Positions 63,043-64,000 of a stretch of 64,000 nt of DNA are shown here, piece after piece (the first letter of the stretch is position 1; each line of letters opens with the position of its first letter). The notes beneath the pieces are model-generated. The model did no database searches and was not told where the DNA came from. It saw nothing but the letters and a program-made list of their open reading frames with translations. The DNA is from CAYFKJ01 sp964528595 (GTDB taxonomy: Bacteria > Pseudomonadota > Alphaproteobacteria > UBA2966), in NCBI GenBank assembly GCA_964528595.1, contig CAZGTM010000005.1:35320-99319 (forward strand), read 5' to 3'. A program made the position numbers and the translations under genes.

Positions 63043-64000
<958 letters not shown>

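Overview
This is a GC-rich chromosomal window from an alphaproteobacterium, most like a Rhodospirillales-type free-living heterotroph. The evidence is gene order and family content: ffh-rpsP-rimM-trmD, dapF-mtaB-ftsY-yciB, mdh followed by sucC-sucD-sucA-sucB-lpd, atpH-A-G-D, a complete ccmABCDEFGHI set, DUF484-xerC, and a DUF1127 protein. I see no prophage, insertion sequence, CRISPR array, rRNA or tRNA gene. Nearly all the DNA is coding, and most of the novelty lies in leaders, intergenic repeats, protein tails and one unusual transport/CoA-ligase cluster.

Layout. 1-3.1 kb: translation/SRP operon on the minus strand (trmD cut by the left edge). 3.4-4.8 kb: SLC13-type carboxylate transporter. 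4.9-9.6 kb: a complete branched-chain-amino-acid-type ABC transporter (Liv system 1). 9.8-13.5 kb: dapF, mtaB, ftsY and yciB in an overlapping plus-strand run. 13.6-14.5 kb: a zinc-ribbon Nudix hydrolase and a 70-residue small gene. 14.5-15.0 kb: non-coding stretch ending in a strong plus-strand terminator. 15.0-22.3 kb: cytochrome c maturation System I. 22.3-30.7 kb: a second Liv-type transporter whose five genes are bracketed by two acyl/aryl-CoA ligases. 31.0-34.6 kb: a crotonase, divergent from a TPP enzyme coupled to a 2-oxoglutarate/Fe(II)-type oxygenase. 34.7-39.1 kb: aconitase, a DUF1223 protein and a nitroreductase. 39.2-41.1 kb: htpG. 41.3-50.3 kb: TCA-cycle block from malate dehydrogenase through succinyl-CoA synthetase, 2-oxoglutarate dehydrogenase and lipoamide dehydrogenase. 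50.3-53.4 kb: MFS transporter, DUF1127 protein, LysR regulator and a 69-residue gene. 53.4-55.7 kb: transaldolase-like gene, DUF484 and xerC. 55.8-59.8 kb: priA and a second TPP enzyme. 60.0-64.0 kb: ATP synthase F1 genes, with atpD running off the right edge.

The genes describe an aerobic, respiring cell: organic acids and amino-acid-like or aromatic solutes enter through SLC13 and two Liv systems, CoA ligases activate acids, and the TCA genes, c-type cytochrome assembly and ATP synthase complete oxidative energy metabolism. Both SRP GTPases (Ffh and FtsY) are present.

Points I would look at first: the transporter bracketed by CoA ligases, one of which has a degenerate AMP-binding loop; a terminator-like hairpin between the ffh promoter and ffh; structured leaders before acnA, mdh and sucC; oppositely charged low-complexity tails on bS16 and malate dehydrogenase; an orphan terminator suggesting a small RNA near 14.9 kb; and inverted-repeat elements at four of the five convergent gene junctions.
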